A DNA stretch of 64,000 nucleotides from Marinomonas transparens. Its GTDB lineage: Bacteria; Pseudomonadota; Gammaproteobacteria; Pseudomonadales; Marinomonadaceae. Shown here piece after piece: positions 28,678-37,938 of the stretch; the stretch's first letter is position 1; each line of letters opens with the position of its first letter. Where the stretch lies: assembly GCF_016463975.1 (NCBI RefSeq), contig NZ_JAEMNX010000025.1, positions 1-64,000 on the forward strand. Direction: 5' to 3'. A program made the position numbers and the translations under genes. The notes under the pieces are model-generated. The model searched no databases. It was not told the origin of the DNA and saw only the letters and a program-made list of their open reading frames with translations.

Positions 28678-29541
28678 TTAATTTTGATCAATAAAATATT
28701 GAACTTCAGCCGCAACAGCGGACACAGTATCTGGCTCAAGATGAAAATGATGATTTCCTTCTAGCCACTTCAATTTTAACCACGAAAATTGAGCTGCACG
28801 ACTAGACACTATGTCATCACCCTCGGTATAGATACCCTCTTTAGCCATCAAGACTAAGCTCGGACACTTAATACCCTGCAAAAAAGCTTCGACGCTGGCC
28901 TCATCCATACGATACGGAGATGGAAAGCTTAACTTACCATCGTGACGCCATGTCCAGTCGCCCTCAGACGTTTGCTTGCTGCCACGCTCCACTAATAGCT
29001 TTGCTGCACTTTTAGATAAAGAAGTGAACCCATTCATTCTAGCCAACACCATATCGTCTTGAGTTTGATATTTTGTATTGTGATCAGGGCGGTGTTTTAC
29101 CATTTTTTGCACCGCACGCTGCAAGGTCACCACTCGATCTGCAGGAGAGCTCACCACAGGCCCCATGCTGTCCAATACAATCAGACCTCGTACTTTGTCC
29201 GGCACAATAGCCGCTACCAACATAGCAACCGAACCGCCCATACTATGGCCAATCAACCAACAGGGCTGACTGGATTGATTCAATATGGACACCACATCCA
29301 AAACATAATCCCAGAGGTGGTAAAAGCTACCAATAGGACGATGCTTCGATAAACCATGGCCAGCATGATCAACAGCAATATGAGTATAATCCATCAAATA
29401 AGGTGACAAATTAGAAAAACTGGCGGCATTATCTAACCAGCCATGTAAAGACAGCACTTTTAGCTCTGATGTTTTTTGAGGTAACCACTGCAGTCCTGCA
29501 ATTTCAGTATGTGCAAGCCTATAAACTATGTCATTTCCCAT
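28678..29541 (-). CDS. alpha/beta-fold hydrolase (esterase-like)
   Basis: A 287-aa alpha/beta hydrolase. The oxyanion-hole motif LHGWLDNAASF is at about 32-42, the nucleophile elbow G-H-S-M-G-G places Ser100, and the C-terminal His is in EGNHHFHLE (about 265). It resembles human MESH/serine hydrolase-like proteins and bacterial esterases; no substrate can be assigned. It is cytoplasmic, with no signal peptide. Confidence 0.85.
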   Translation of the reverse strand: MGNDIVYRLAHTEIAGLQWLPQKTSELKVLSLHGWLDNAASFSNLSPYLMDYTHIAVDHAGHGLSKHRPIGSFYHLWDYVLDVVSILNQSSQPCWLIGHSMGGSVAMLVAAIVPDKVRGLIVLDSMGPVVSSPADRVVTLQRAVQKMVKHRPDHNTKYQTQDDMVLARMNGFTSLSKSAAKLLVERGSKQTSEGDWTWRHDGKLSFPSPYRMDEASVEAFLQGIKCPSLVLMAKEGIYTEGDDIVSSRAAQFSWLKLKWLEGNHHFHLEPDTVSAVAAEVQYFIDQN

Positions 29542-29576
29542 ATTTTTAACTTACTTTATCCTCAACAACATTTGCA

Positions 29577-30056
29577 TTAAGAAGGAGAAACAGACCAGCG
29601 ATACTGACAGCAAGCCGTAGCAAACAATTCTCCTTGCACAGCGGCAAGGGTTGCCGTGGTCATTGCAAAGTTCGCAGGCAAGGGCTCATCAACTAACAAA
29701 TCAACAAATTGATGGGCAAAAGGCTGATGAGTCACAATCAAAATGGATTGATAAGGCTGCGAGTTCAGCCACAAGGCCACCTCCTCTCCTTTACCACTCG
29801 GGGTAATCAAAGGACAGGTTTCTGCTTTAATTAAGCTTCCTAAGGCCTCTAGGAAGCATTGAGCCGTTTGCTGCGCCCTTAAATAAGGACTAACAAAAAC
29901 CGCATCAAACATTTCACCCTTTGCCTGAAAAACCTGAGCTGTAGACTTTACTTCGTCAAAACCAAAATCAGTTAAAGCCCGTAGCTCATCTTTGTTATAA
30001 CCATAAGATTCGGCTTCGCCATGGCGCAGAACATAAAGGTGTTTAGTCTTGCTCAT
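29577..30056 (-). CDS. sixA: phosphohistidine phosphatase SixA
   Basis: A 159-aa histidine-phosphatase fold protein with the RHG motif (R11-H12-G13) and a second His in VTHQPF (about 108). SixA removes phosphate from phospho-His of the HPt domain of ArcB or of PTS components in E. coli. It overlaps the DUF4389 gene by 14 bp, so translation is coupled. Confidence 0.9.
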   Translation of the reverse strand: MSKTKHLYVLRHGEAESYGYNKDELRALTDFGFDEVKSTAQVFQAKGEMFDAVFVSPYLRAQQTAQCFLEALGSLIKAETCPLITPSGKGEEVALWLNSQPYQSILIVTHQPFAHQFVDLLVDEPLPANFAMTTATLAAVQGELFATACCQYRWSVSPS

Positions 30057-30327
30057 CCGACTTTACCTGAGGCCATGGCTGAAATGGAAACGGCTTCTCT
30101 TCTGTTTCAAAAGACATAAACTGAAAAATTTGCAGAATAAAGCTCGTAACACGGCTCAACCAAGACAATAAAACGATCGGCTCATATTTTGAACCAAGCT
30201 TCACCAAGCTCACTAAAATCAAAAGAATACCGAAAACGGTAACGGCCACATTCAGCACAACCCAATACACCAACATGAAAACTAATCTGAACCAAAAACT
30301 CTGATCTGTATAACCCGGTTTAGCCAT
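30043..30327 (-). CDS. DUF4389-family membrane protein
   Basis: A 94-aa small inner-membrane protein with one or two hydrophobic segments (about 11-40) and the family C-terminal block F-P-F-Q-P-W-P. The start ATG at 30327 has a strong GAGGAG 7 nt upstream. It overlaps gpsA (8 bp) and sixA (14 bp), forming a tight operon. Function unknown. Confidence 0.85.
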   Translation of the reverse strand: MAKPGYTDQSFWFRLVFMLVYWVVLNVAVTVFGILLILVSLVKLGSKYEPIVLLSWLSRVTSFILQIFQFMSFETEEKPFPFQPWPQVKSDEQD

Positions 30328-31348
30328 GTTTATTCTCCTCTTTTGTCGCAAATTCGACATCCCATTTTTGCCCACCAGTCATCATTGAACCAATCAATGA
30401 CTCTAGCTTGGCTTTCTCAAATAATAGTTTAGACAAGCCTTCCGCCAAAGGCATATAAAGACCATGCTTTTCCGCCTCGGTAACGACCATCCTCAAGGTA
30501 TTTACCCCTTCCGCCACTTCACCTATCTCTTCAATCGCTTGCTCTAGCGTCTTACCTGAACCAATCAAAAAACCCACACGATAATTACGGCTCAATGGTG
30601 AGGTACAAGTAGCAATCAAATCTCCCACTCCAGCCAAGCCCAAAAAGGTCATTGGATTAGCACCAAAATGAACGGCAAAACGACTCATTTCAGCTAGGCT
30701 ACGAGTAATGATCATCGACATGGTGTTTTCACCCACCTTCATCGCTTTAGCAAGGCCGCAAACAATGGCATAAATATTTTTTAACGCGCCCGCCAATTCG
30801 ACCCCCGTACTATCGGTATTTTCATAAATCCGAAAAGTCGGCGACTTGAGTAGCTCAATTACACGCAATCGAACCTCTTCATCAGGACTCGCAATAACCG
30901 ATCCAGTAATTTGACCAACAGCAATTTCTTTTGCCAAGTTTGGCCCACTTAATACACCTATTTTTTGCGTAGCAGGGTTTCGACGCAAAATATCACTCAT
31001 AAGTTCAAAACGATTTGGATTAAATCCCTTAGTCGTGCTAATTAAAATCTTATCCTCTGTCAGCAAGGGTTCAATACGCTGCACAACTTGTTCAAAAGAC
31101 TTCGACGGAATCGAAACAAAAACGGTATCACTCTCACGAATGGCTTGCTCTAAATTACTGGTTGCTAATAACTCCTGATGCAGAGGTGCATTAGGTAGGT
31201 AGCGACTATTTAGGCCCGTGAGATTAATTTCCTCGACTTGTTGCTCGTTACGCATCCACTGGCTAACCTGATGATCGTTGTTCGCCATTATGTTCGCCAA
31301 GACGGTACCAAAACTGCCGCCACCCAATACACAAACCGAATGTTTCAT
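30320..31348 (-). CDS. gpsA: glycerol-3-phosphate dehydrogenase [NAD(P)+]
   Basis: A 342-aa GpsA making sn-glycerol-3-phosphate from DHAP for phospholipid synthesis. Rossmann motif VLGGGSFGTVLA (about 7-18), the catalytic Lys in ALKNIYAI (about 193), and the GLAGVGDLIATCTS block (about 242) are present. It heads the gpsA-DUF4389-sixA run. Confidence 0.97.
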   Translation of the reverse strand: MKHSVCVLGGGSFGTVLANIMANNDHQVSQWMRNEQQVEEINLTGLNSRYLPNAPLHQELLATSNLEQAIRESDTVFVSIPSKSFEQVVQRIEPLLTEDKILISTTKGFNPNRFELMSDILRRNPATQKIGVLSGPNLAKEIAVGQITGSVIASPDEEVRLRVIELLKSPTFRIYENTDSTGVELAGALKNIYAIVCGLAKAMKVGENTMSMIITRSLAEMSRFAVHFGANPMTFLGLAGVGDLIATCTSPLSRNYRVGFLIGSGKTLEQAIEEIGEVAEGVNTLRMVVTEAEKHGLYMPLAEGLSKLLFEKAKLESLIGSMMTGGQKWDVEFATKEENKHG

Positions 31349-31396
31349 TATGAGTATTTCTCTTAAAAACCAATTTATTAAAAGTATTTAATTATA

Positions 31397-32818
31397 CTAA
31401 GACGAGCAACTAACTTCTAAAGATTGAGCCCAATCTGGGGCTCTTTGCGCCAGCACATCAGACGACTCATGCTCATCAAATGGATGACTCAATACGTTTA
31501 GCAGTCGGCGAAATGGCAAATAATCGCCTTGCTCCGCCGCTTGAGTCACTTCATAAGCTAAGTAATTTCGTAGAATGAATTTTGGGTTAGTTTGCAACAT
31601 TAAATCACTGGTATCAGCCCAAGCAACAACGACCTTACTACGCGCCGCCTGATATAACGCCAGCCATTCAGACATGCGCGCCCTATCAATAACCTCATCT
31701 AAAACACACGAAAAATCATTCTCTCCTATTCGGCTAAGTAAGCGAAAAAAGAGGGTATAGTCCATTTTTTCAGCTAGCAGTATAGTAAATAATTTCGGTA
31801 ACAAAACATGCAAATCGTTTACATCACCAAGCCCCATTTTAGCTAGCATGAGTTCATCGTAATGCGTCTGTAGCTCTGGCTCATAGGTCTGCAAAATAGC
31901 AACCAGTTGATCGCGCGTTAGATGATTTGAAAAGCATCGCATCAAACAATTTAAATTCCATAAGCCAATTCCGGGCTGGCGAGAAAAAGCATAGCGCCCT
32001 TCATGATCTGAGTGGTTGCATATCCAATCCGGCTGATAGTCTTCCATAAAGCCATAGGGACCATAATCAATGGTCTCGCCAGTAAAGGAAAAATTATCAG
32101 TATTCATCACTCCATGCTGGAATCCAACGGCCTGCCATTTAGCTATCATGCGAGCCGTTCGTTTTACCACCTCTATTAACATGCTTTCTAGCGGCGATTC
32201 GGCTTCCAAGCAAGCAGGATAATAATATTCAAGACAATACTGAATAAGCGCATCTAGCTCTTCCTGTTTACCTTGATAGAAAAAGTATTCAAAGTGACCA
32301 AAGCGAATATGCCCTTGCGCCGTACGCAATAGCATGGCCCCAGGTTCAGGCGTTTCCCGATAAACCGCTTCACGGCTATCATAAAGTGCTAAGGCACGGG
32401 AAGAAGGAATTGATAAAGCCTGCATAGCTTCACTGGCAAGGTATTCACGAATACAGGAGCGTAATACCGCACGACCATCTGCACGACGGGAATATGGCGT
32501 TGGTCCTGCTCCTTTCATATGTAAATCATATAAAAGGCCATCTTGGCCACGCAACTCACCCAATAGAACACCACGGCCATCTCCCAATTGCGGAGAAAAA
32601 CCGCCAAATTGATGGCCAGCATACACCATGCTCAAGCTATTTAGGACAGCTTGCTCGCCGCTCAAGATGGATTTCGTTGTAGGGGATTTTATATCAATAG
32701 AAAGGAAGGCTGCGACAGATTGATTAAACTCAACCAAGCGCTGCTCTAGAAGTGGCTTGATGAGCGTTTTAGAGAAAAATGCCTCACCTAAACCTGTAAA
32801 GTTGTGTTCTAAATTCAT
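31397..32818 (-). CDS. selO: protein adenylyltransferase SelO (YdiU)
   Basis: A 473-aa pseudokinase-fold enzyme that transfers AMP to proteins. Motifs include YAGHQFGGFSPQLGDGRG (about 67-84), the RADGRAVLRS block, and HGVMNTDNFSFTGETIDYGP (about 230-249). The C-terminus ends in ...S-C-S-S, the conserved position that carries selenocysteine in animal SelO. The ATG at 32818 is preferred over a GTG two codons upstream on spacing to GCGAG. Confidence 0.95.
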   Translation of the reverse strand: MNLEHNFTGLGEAFFSKTLIKPLLEQRLVEFNQSVAAFLSIDIKSPTTKSILSGEQAVLNSLSMVYAGHQFGGFSPQLGDGRGVLLGELRGQDGLLYDLHMKGAGPTPYSRRADGRAVLRSCIREYLASEAMQALSIPSSRALALYDSREAVYRETPEPGAMLLRTAQGHIRFGHFEYFFYQGKQEELDALIQYCLEYYYPACLEAESPLESMLIEVVKRTARMIAKWQAVGFQHGVMNTDNFSFTGETIDYGPYGFMEDYQPDWICNHSDHEGRYAFSRQPGIGLWNLNCLMRCFSNHLTRDQLVAILQTYEPELQTHYDELMLAKMGLGDVNDLHVLLPKLFTILLAEKMDYTLFFRLLSRIGENDFSCVLDEVIDRARMSEWLALYQAARSKVVVAWADTSDLMLQTNPKFILRNYLAYEVTQAAEQGDYLPFRRLLNVLSHPFDEHESSDVLAQRAPDWAQSLEVSCSS

Positions 32819-32878
32819 CGTCACTCGCTTTAAAGAAACTGCCGAAAAGAACTTTTAACAGCAGTCTCTTAACATAGG

Positions 32879-34228
32879 TTATGCAGATGTATTCACCATG
32901 TATTCACAACGGATGCTTTCACCAACCACTTTTTCAATTTCAGGAATCATAAAAGCATCATCTTCACTGGCAAAGCTAACGGATCTACCCGTTTCACCAC
33001 CACGACCTGTTCGACCAATACGGTGCACATAATCTTCCGGATCTTCTGGCAAGGCATAGTTTACAACCAGCTCAACATTATCTACGTGGATACCACGGCC
33101 AGCCACATCTGTCGCCACTAGCACCTGAATAATGCCGTCTTTAAAGTTCTTTAAGGTTTTAACGCGCTTATCTTGGGCAACTTCACCCGATAAAATAGCG
33201 CAGTTAATGTTCGCCTTACGAAGACGCTCATATAAATCACGCGTTTCATCTCGGCGATTGGCAAAAATAATCGTACGCTGACCACCATTTTCTTCAATAA
33301 GCTGCTTCAACACAGGCCATTTTTGATCCGCTTCTACGGTATAGATAACTTGATCGATATTTTGATTAGTTGCTTCTTTTGGCACAACCGAGACTTCTTT
33401 AGGAAAGTAAGTCCATTGACGAGCAAGCACCTGAACATCTTTCGGGAAAGTAGCGCTAAACAACATGGTTTGACGTGTTTCTTTTTGTGGCGTCATACGA
33501 ATGATACTTTTCACATCCGGGATGAACCCCATGGACAGCATGCGATCCGCTTCATCCAATACCAAACACTCAACCTTATTTAGTTGAACTTTCTTACTAC
33601 GGGCAAAATCTAATAAGCGTCCCGGCGTTGCCACCAAGATATCAACATTTTCAGTTTGCAGTGCGATTTTTTGCTTTTCGTAACTTAAGCCACCAACCAG
33701 AGTAACAACGTTCAAATGACAATTTGACGTTAACTTAACAGCGTCATCAGCAATTTGTAGGGCCAATTCACGGGTTGGAGCGATAATCAATCCACGAGCG
33801 ACATTATTAGCGCGTTTTTCTTCCAAAGGATAATCAAGAAAGTCACTGATCATGGCGATTAAGAAAGCCGCTGTTTTACCTGTCCCAGTTTGTGCTTGAC
33901 CTATAATGTCATAGCCCAATAGGGTCATAGGCAAAGTTTCTGCCTGAATCTCACTGCAATATTCAAACCCCATTTCCGATATTGACTTTAAAACGCGGTT
34001 AGGCAAATTCAAATCATGAAAGCGAAGCTTCCCATCGACTTCGGCAACCGAAAAGTCTTCAATAGACCAACCAGCATTAGCATTTTTCGCACTAGACACA
34101 GCATCATTATTTTCACTGGCAAGATCGGAGGTATTTTCTTCGCTATTGCGAGGTTGTTTACTCGGACGGCGGGCGCGTTTGGGCTTTGACGTACTTTCTG
34201 ATGGTGATACTTGACTTTGGTTTTCCAT
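32879..34228 (-). CDS. rhlB: DEAD-box ATP-dependent RNA helicase RhlB
   Basis: A 449-aa helicase. A basic, low-complexity N-terminal extension (1 to about 55) precedes the core with Walker A AQTGTGKT, PTRELA, DEAD box VLDEADRM, SAT and HRIGRTGRGG motifs. The core, with F-H-D-L-N-L-P and 'CSEIQAETL', matches RhlB, the RNase E-associated helicase. The N-terminal extension is the pseudomonad-type architecture. Other DEAD-box paralogues are possible, but RhlB fits best. Confidence 0.85.
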   Translation of the reverse strand: MENQSQVSPSESTSKPKRARRPSKQPRNSEENTSDLASENNDAVSSAKNANAGWSIEDFSVAEVDGKLRFHDLNLPNRVLKSISEMGFEYCSEIQAETLPMTLLGYDIIGQAQTGTGKTAAFLIAMISDFLDYPLEEKRANNVARGLIIAPTRELALQIADDAVKLTSNCHLNVVTLVGGLSYEKQKIALQTENVDILVATPGRLLDFARSKKVQLNKVECLVLDEADRMLSMGFIPDVKSIIRMTPQKETRQTMLFSATFPKDVQVLARQWTYFPKEVSVVPKEATNQNIDQVIYTVEADQKWPVLKQLIEENGGQRTIIFANRRDETRDLYERLRKANINCAILSGEVAQDKRVKTLKNFKDGIIQVLVATDVAGRGIHVDNVELVVNYALPEDPEDYVHRIGRTGRGGETGRSVSFASEDDAFMIPEIEKVVGESIRCEYMVNTSA

Positions 34229-34316
34229 ATTGGAATTTTACGCTTCTTTTATGTTGTGAAATTTAGATAACTTGGCGTGAAGTGTACCTAATCGCTGAGG
34301 TTTTATCACCCCTTGC

Positions 34317-36443
34317 TTATCTTTCATAGCGATACGGCGGCAAACTGCTGATAAGTTGCGATCCATAACGTTTGGTCTTCAGACGTATATCTAAAATATG
34401 TATCTCACCAGAGTCAGTTTCACTCCTAAGTAATCGCCCCGTTGCTTGAACTAAACGCAACGATGCATCTGGAATCGTAATCTCCATAAAAGGGTTACCC
34501 CCTCTTTTTTGAATCCATTCCGCCAGTGTTGCCTCAACAGGGTCATCGGGAACCGCAAAAGGAATCTTAGCGATATAGACACAGGTCAGATAGTCTCCCG
34601 GTAAATCCACCCCTTCAGCAAAACTGGCAAGCCCTAACAGCAAACTGCCTTTACCATCATCAATGCGCGATTTATGGGAGTCCAAGATGACACGCTTTGA
34701 CTGTTCACCTTGCACCAATAAAATTTCTTGCAAGCCAGGAGACAAAGACTGCGCGACTTCTTCCATCTGTCGGCGAGACGAGAACAGCACCAAACTGCCT
34801 TTATCCGCATTTACCTTTTCATTAAGGTATTTAATAATTTCAGCCGTATGCAAGTCCGCCTTGTTAGGCTCATTATCCATATTAGGAACAATCAAACGAC
34901 CCTTGCCCTGAAAATCGAACGGACTCAATACTCGTAAATATTCGCTTTCATTGGGCACACCAGAACGCATATTAAAACGATGAAATTGATTCAACGCCGT
35001 TAAGGTGGCAGAGGTTACCACAGCCCCAAAACACTTGTCCCACAACTGCTGCCTCAGGGTATTTGCCGCTAAAATTGGCGATCCTCCCAGCTCTATATCC
35101 TGCTCCATACCTTGACCCGAAAGCACTAACCAACGGGCATTGGGCGGATAATTTTGATCATCCGACGCGGAATACAAACGCCATAGGGAAATACATTGCT
35201 CTAAGCGTCCAAGAATCACGCCTAGAATAGGCTGCCAAGTTTCTGCCGTTTCAGGTGTAATCCCCATACCTTCGTTTTGCTTGGTTTTTTTACACTCGTC
35301 CTGAATACTTTCAATATTATTAAATAGCTTTTGATAGGAGGTTTGTAGACTGTAAGCCAGTTGACGTAACTCATCAGGAACCACACCAAACTCAAACCTA
35401 TGCTGATTGTTATCCTGATCAAGACCCAAACCTTGAATGTAAGGCGCCAAGCCTTGCTGAGCGTATTGAACAAAGTTCACAATACTTTGTATCTGCTGCG
35501 GAATTTTAAGCAGTAGCTGCCCCGTCAAGCTGACATCATCAGTCAACTCTTGCTTTAGATTGACTAGGTTTTTCTCTAACTGTCGCAGCCAAGTTATGCC
35601 TTGCTGCAAACGCACTTCATGACGAAAGTGGCCAATGGCTTTATCAGGAAGATGATGTCCTTCATCAAAAATGTAGATGGTTTCTTTCGGTGCCGTCAAA
35701 ATCACACCGCCACCAAGAGATAAGTCAGCCAATACTAAATCGTGGTTGGCAACAATGACATCCGCTGTTTCTATCTCTGCCCGGGCTTTAAAAAATGGGC
35801 AAGCAGAATAATTAGCACAATTACGGTTGGTACATTGCTGATGGTCAGTGGTGAGGCGCCGCCAATCTTGGTCACGGATAATCCCCGCCCAATTGTCCTT
35901 ATCCCCGTCCCACTCGTTTTTACCTAATGCAGCATCCATTTCCTGATAAAGCGCAGTATTAACATCATCAGATTGCAAATGCTGTTCAAACAAGCCTGCA
36001 AACATATCGTCAATAGCTTGCTCTTCAGATCCCAGAAAGCCCTCTAGATTATTCAAGCAAAGATAACGACCTCGTCCCTTAGCCAAAGTGTATTTAAAGC
36101 TTAAGTCTGTATGTTCTAGAAGGTTAGGTAGCTCTTTATGAAGAATCTGCTCCTGCAAGGCGACCGTCGCGGTAGAAATGATCAACTTAAGATCACGGGC
36201 CTTAGCAATTGGAATGGCGGCCAAACAATAGGATAAAGTCTTCCCTGTCCCTGTCCCAGCCTCGACCACAGCAACATGCTTCTCATCCAAGCGATTACCT
36301 TCGCTATCCTGTTTGATATTACCCAGAGTACGGGCGATTGCACCTATCATTTGGCGCTGCCCAACCCTAGGTTTATGCTGCTTAGCCTCCAAAGAAGAAC
36401 GGTAAGCGAGATGTATTTGTTTTTTTAGTTCGTCTGAAAGCAT
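34317..36443 (-). CDS. dinG: ATP-dependent 5'-3' DNA helicase DinG
   Basis: A 708-aa XPD-like superfamily 2 helicase that unwinds R-loops and forks. Walker A EAGTGTGKT (about 62-70), a four-Cys Fe-S cluster region around C-T-N-R-N-C-A-N-Y-S-A-C (about 206-217 plus an upstream Cys), the DEGH box (about 252-255) and the C-terminal motif VI QATGRLLRS are visible. It is divergent from lexA and shares the LexA-box region, consistent with SOS induction (dinG is a known SOS gene in E. coli). Confidence 0.93.
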   Translation of the reverse strand: MLSDELKKQIHLAYRSSLEAKQHKPRVGQRQMIGAIARTLGNIKQDSEGNRLDEKHVAVVEAGTGTGKTLSYCLAAIPIAKARDLKLIISTATVALQEQILHKELPNLLEHTDLSFKYTLAKGRGRYLCLNNLEGFLGSEEQAIDDMFAGLFEQHLQSDDVNTALYQEMDAALGKNEWDGDKDNWAGIIRDQDWRRLTTDHQQCTNRNCANYSACPFFKARAEIETADVIVANHDLVLADLSLGGGVILTAPKETIYIFDEGHHLPDKAIGHFRHEVRLQQGITWLRQLEKNLVNLKQELTDDVSLTGQLLLKIPQQIQSIVNFVQYAQQGLAPYIQGLGLDQDNNQHRFEFGVVPDELRQLAYSLQTSYQKLFNNIESIQDECKKTKQNEGMGITPETAETWQPILGVILGRLEQCISLWRLYSASDDQNYPPNARWLVLSGQGMEQDIELGGSPILAANTLRQQLWDKCFGAVVTSATLTALNQFHRFNMRSGVPNESEYLRVLSPFDFQGKGRLIVPNMDNEPNKADLHTAEIIKYLNEKVNADKGSLVLFSSRRQMEEVAQSLSPGLQEILLVQGEQSKRVILDSHKSRIDDGKGSLLLGLASFAEGVDLPGDYLTCVYIAKIPFAVPDDPVEATLAEWIQKRGGNPFMEITIPDASLRLVQATGRLLRSETDSGEIHILDIRLKTKRYGSQLISSLPPYRYER

Positions 36444-36451
36444 TTAATTTA

Positions 36452-36481
36452 TTGAGAATAGTTGATAATGCTGTATATAAT
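36452..36481 (+). promoter_or_regulatory. putative lexA promoter overlapping a LexA box
   Basis: TTGAGA (36452-36457), an 18-bp spacer and TATAAT (36476-36481). The -10 lies inside the first LexA box, so LexA binding should block RNA polymerase. Confidence 0.65.
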
Positions 36482-36486
36482 AACAG
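36471..36486. promoter_or_regulatory. LexA box 1 (lexA/dinG)
   Basis: CTGTATATAATAACAG: exact CTGT-N8-ACAG with an AT-rich core, as in the E. coli LexA consensus. It lies between divergent dinG and lexA. Confidence 0.92.
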
Positions 36487-36489
36487 TTA

Positions 36490-36505
36490 CTGTATAAACA
36501 ACCAG
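36490..36505. promoter_or_regulatory. LexA box 2 (lexA/dinG)
   Basis: CTGTATAAACAACCAG: one half-site mismatch (CCAG for ACAG), the same deviation as the second box of the E. coli lexA promoter. It begins 19 bp after box 1 and ends 8 bp before the lexA ATG. Confidence 0.85.
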
Positions 36506-36513
36506 ACGATCCT

Positions 36514-37134
36514 ATGATTAAATTAACTCAAAGACAATCTGACGTACTAGAAACCATTCGCGAATTTATTGATGAAACTGGGTTTCCTCCGACACGTGCA
36601 GAAATCGCTAATCGCTTAGGTTTTAAGTCCCCTAATGCGGCGGAAGAGCATTTAAAGGCCTTAGCAAAAAAAGGCGCGATTGAAATGCTCCCCGGTGCTT
36701 CACGAGGTATCCGCTTAGTTGAGGAATCCTCCAATGACGAAGAGGATAACCTTGGCTTACCTGTCATAGGTAGGGTTGCCGCTGGTTTTCCTGTCTTAGC
36801 ACAGGAGAATGTCGCCTCCCATGTGAACATTCCAGCATCCATGTTTTCCCCTAAAGCAGATTATTTCCTTTCCGTGTCTGGCACCAGCATGAAGGACATT
36901 GGCATTATGGAAGGCGACTTACTTGCCGTACATAAAACCAATACCGTTCGTAACGGCCAAATTGTCGTTGCTCGAATTGGCGATGAAGTCACCGTTAAAC
37001 GCTTTGAACAAAAAGGCCGTATTGTTCGCCTAATGCCAGAAAACGAAGAGTTCGACGATATTATCGTTGACCTTGAAAGCGAAGAGTTTGCTATTGAAGG
37101 CTTATCGGTTGGCGTCATCCGCCAAAACCTATAA
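36514..37134 (+). CDS. lexA: SOS repressor LexA
   Basis: A 206-aa LexA. The N-terminal winged helix-turn-helix (about 1-65) is followed by the self-cleavage site A90-G91 and the Ser125/Lys162 dyad of the S24 peptidase domain. RecA filaments stimulate cleavage after DNA damage. It should repress itself and dinG through the two boxes upstream. Confidence 0.98.
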   Translation: MIKLTQRQSDVLETIREFIDETGFPPTRAEIANRLGFKSPNAAEEHLKALAKKGAIEMLPGASRGIRLVEESSNDEEDNLGLPVIGRVAAGFPVLAQENVASHVNIPASMFSPKADYFLSVSGTSMKDIGIMEGDLLAVHKTNTVRNGQIVVARIGDEVTVKRFEQKGRIVRLMPENEEFDDIIVDLESEEFAIEGLSVGVIRQNL

Positions 37135-37153
37135 ACCCTCCTTAGCTAAATCC

Positions 37154-37185
37154 AAAAAAAGCGAAGCCTACAGCTTCGCTTTTTT
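37154..37185. terminator. bidirectional terminator after lexA
   Basis: GCGAAGC (37161-37167) pairs with GCTTCGC (37173-37179), flanked by A7 on the left and T6 on the right; it serves lexA on plus and the topA-led operon on minus. Confidence 0.9.
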
Positions 37186-37204
37186 ATTAACTTATTCACT
37201 CTTG

Positions 37205-37471
37205 CTAATGCAATATTTTCGGTCGAAGATCGGCGTCCTCAGGGTATTCAAACTCCTCTCCAAAAACAGATTCGTCCGAATACACAAAATCGATACCAGC
37301 ATGGAACATGCATTTGGCCAATTCAAAGTATCGTTCTTTTAAATAGGACTTGGTATCGTCTGAAATTTTCAAGGTGGCCAAGGGCACGGATTCCTCACCC
37401 TCTTCACTGGCCGGTCTAAGCACTATATCACCGTTATCCAGCTCAACAATTTCTAGGTAAGACTCTTTCAT
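37205..37471 (-). CDS. small conserved protein of the topA-lexA region, unknown function
   Basis: An 88-aa acidic protein with 'EIVELDNGDIVLRP' at the N-terminus and an A-K-C-M-F-H-A-G-I-D segment at about 54-63. From memory, pseudomonads carry a similar small protein between lexA and topA. The ATG at 37471 begins 2 nt after the stop of the upstream gene, so it is translationally coupled; a TTG two codons earlier is possible. Function unknown. Confidence 0.75.
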   Translation of the reverse strand: MKESYLEIVELDNGDIVLRPASEEGEESVPLATLKISDDTKSYLKERYFELAKCMFHAGIDFVYSDESVFGEEFEYPEDADLRPKILH

Positions 37472-37473
37472 AT

Positions 37474-37938
37474 TCAATACTCTGATGACTCTTCTCTAAA
37501 ACGCAATACAAGTTCAACCAATTTAGCCAAATACAAATCGACAGAAGCGCCAGAATCACCACCACGGCCAATAAGATTATCATTAACAATATGTGCTGCC
37601 GAGCGACATTCTAACTGCACAAGATAAGCTTGCTGTAACTGGGAACACCAGGAGTCGGGGCGAGACAATAAGTCAGACAACTCACTTAATACAGGAATGA
37701 CAATCTGCTTAGCGCTTGCTTCAGCGAGCAACTCTGTAATCTCAAAAGACGATGACAAGGAGTAAGAAGAACGCACTTCTTGCAACAAGCCATTAAGAGC
37801 ACTCCTTAATTGAAAAATCGCAGAACTTTCTAGCCCTGCACTCAGCCATTTTTCTTCACTTGCTTGACTCTGCTGAAGAAGGCGTCGTGCAGTATCTAGC
37901 TTCTGATTAGTCGCGCTGGCTAAACTGACACCGCTCAT
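37474..37938 (-). CDS. conserved protein, probably DUF6586 family
   Basis: A 154-aa helical protein. The N-terminal T-N-Q-K-L-D-T-A-R block and the position next to topA recall the DUF6586 proteins of pseudomonads; this assignment is from memory and moderate. No membrane segment. The start overlaps the topA stop by 4 bp (ATGA). Function unknown. Confidence 0.75.
   Translation of the reverse strand: MSGVSLASATNQKLDTARRLLQQSQASEEKWLSAGLESSAIFQLRSALNGLLQEVRSSYSLSSSFEITELLAEASAKQIVIPVLSELSDLLSRPDSWCSQLQQAYLVQLECRSAAHIVNDNLIGRGGDSGASVDLYLAKLVELVLRFREESSEY

Noticed and set aside
31397-32818. Selenocysteine in SelO
   Set aside because: The C-terminal codon position encodes Cys and no in-frame TGA or SECIS-like hairpin is seen.
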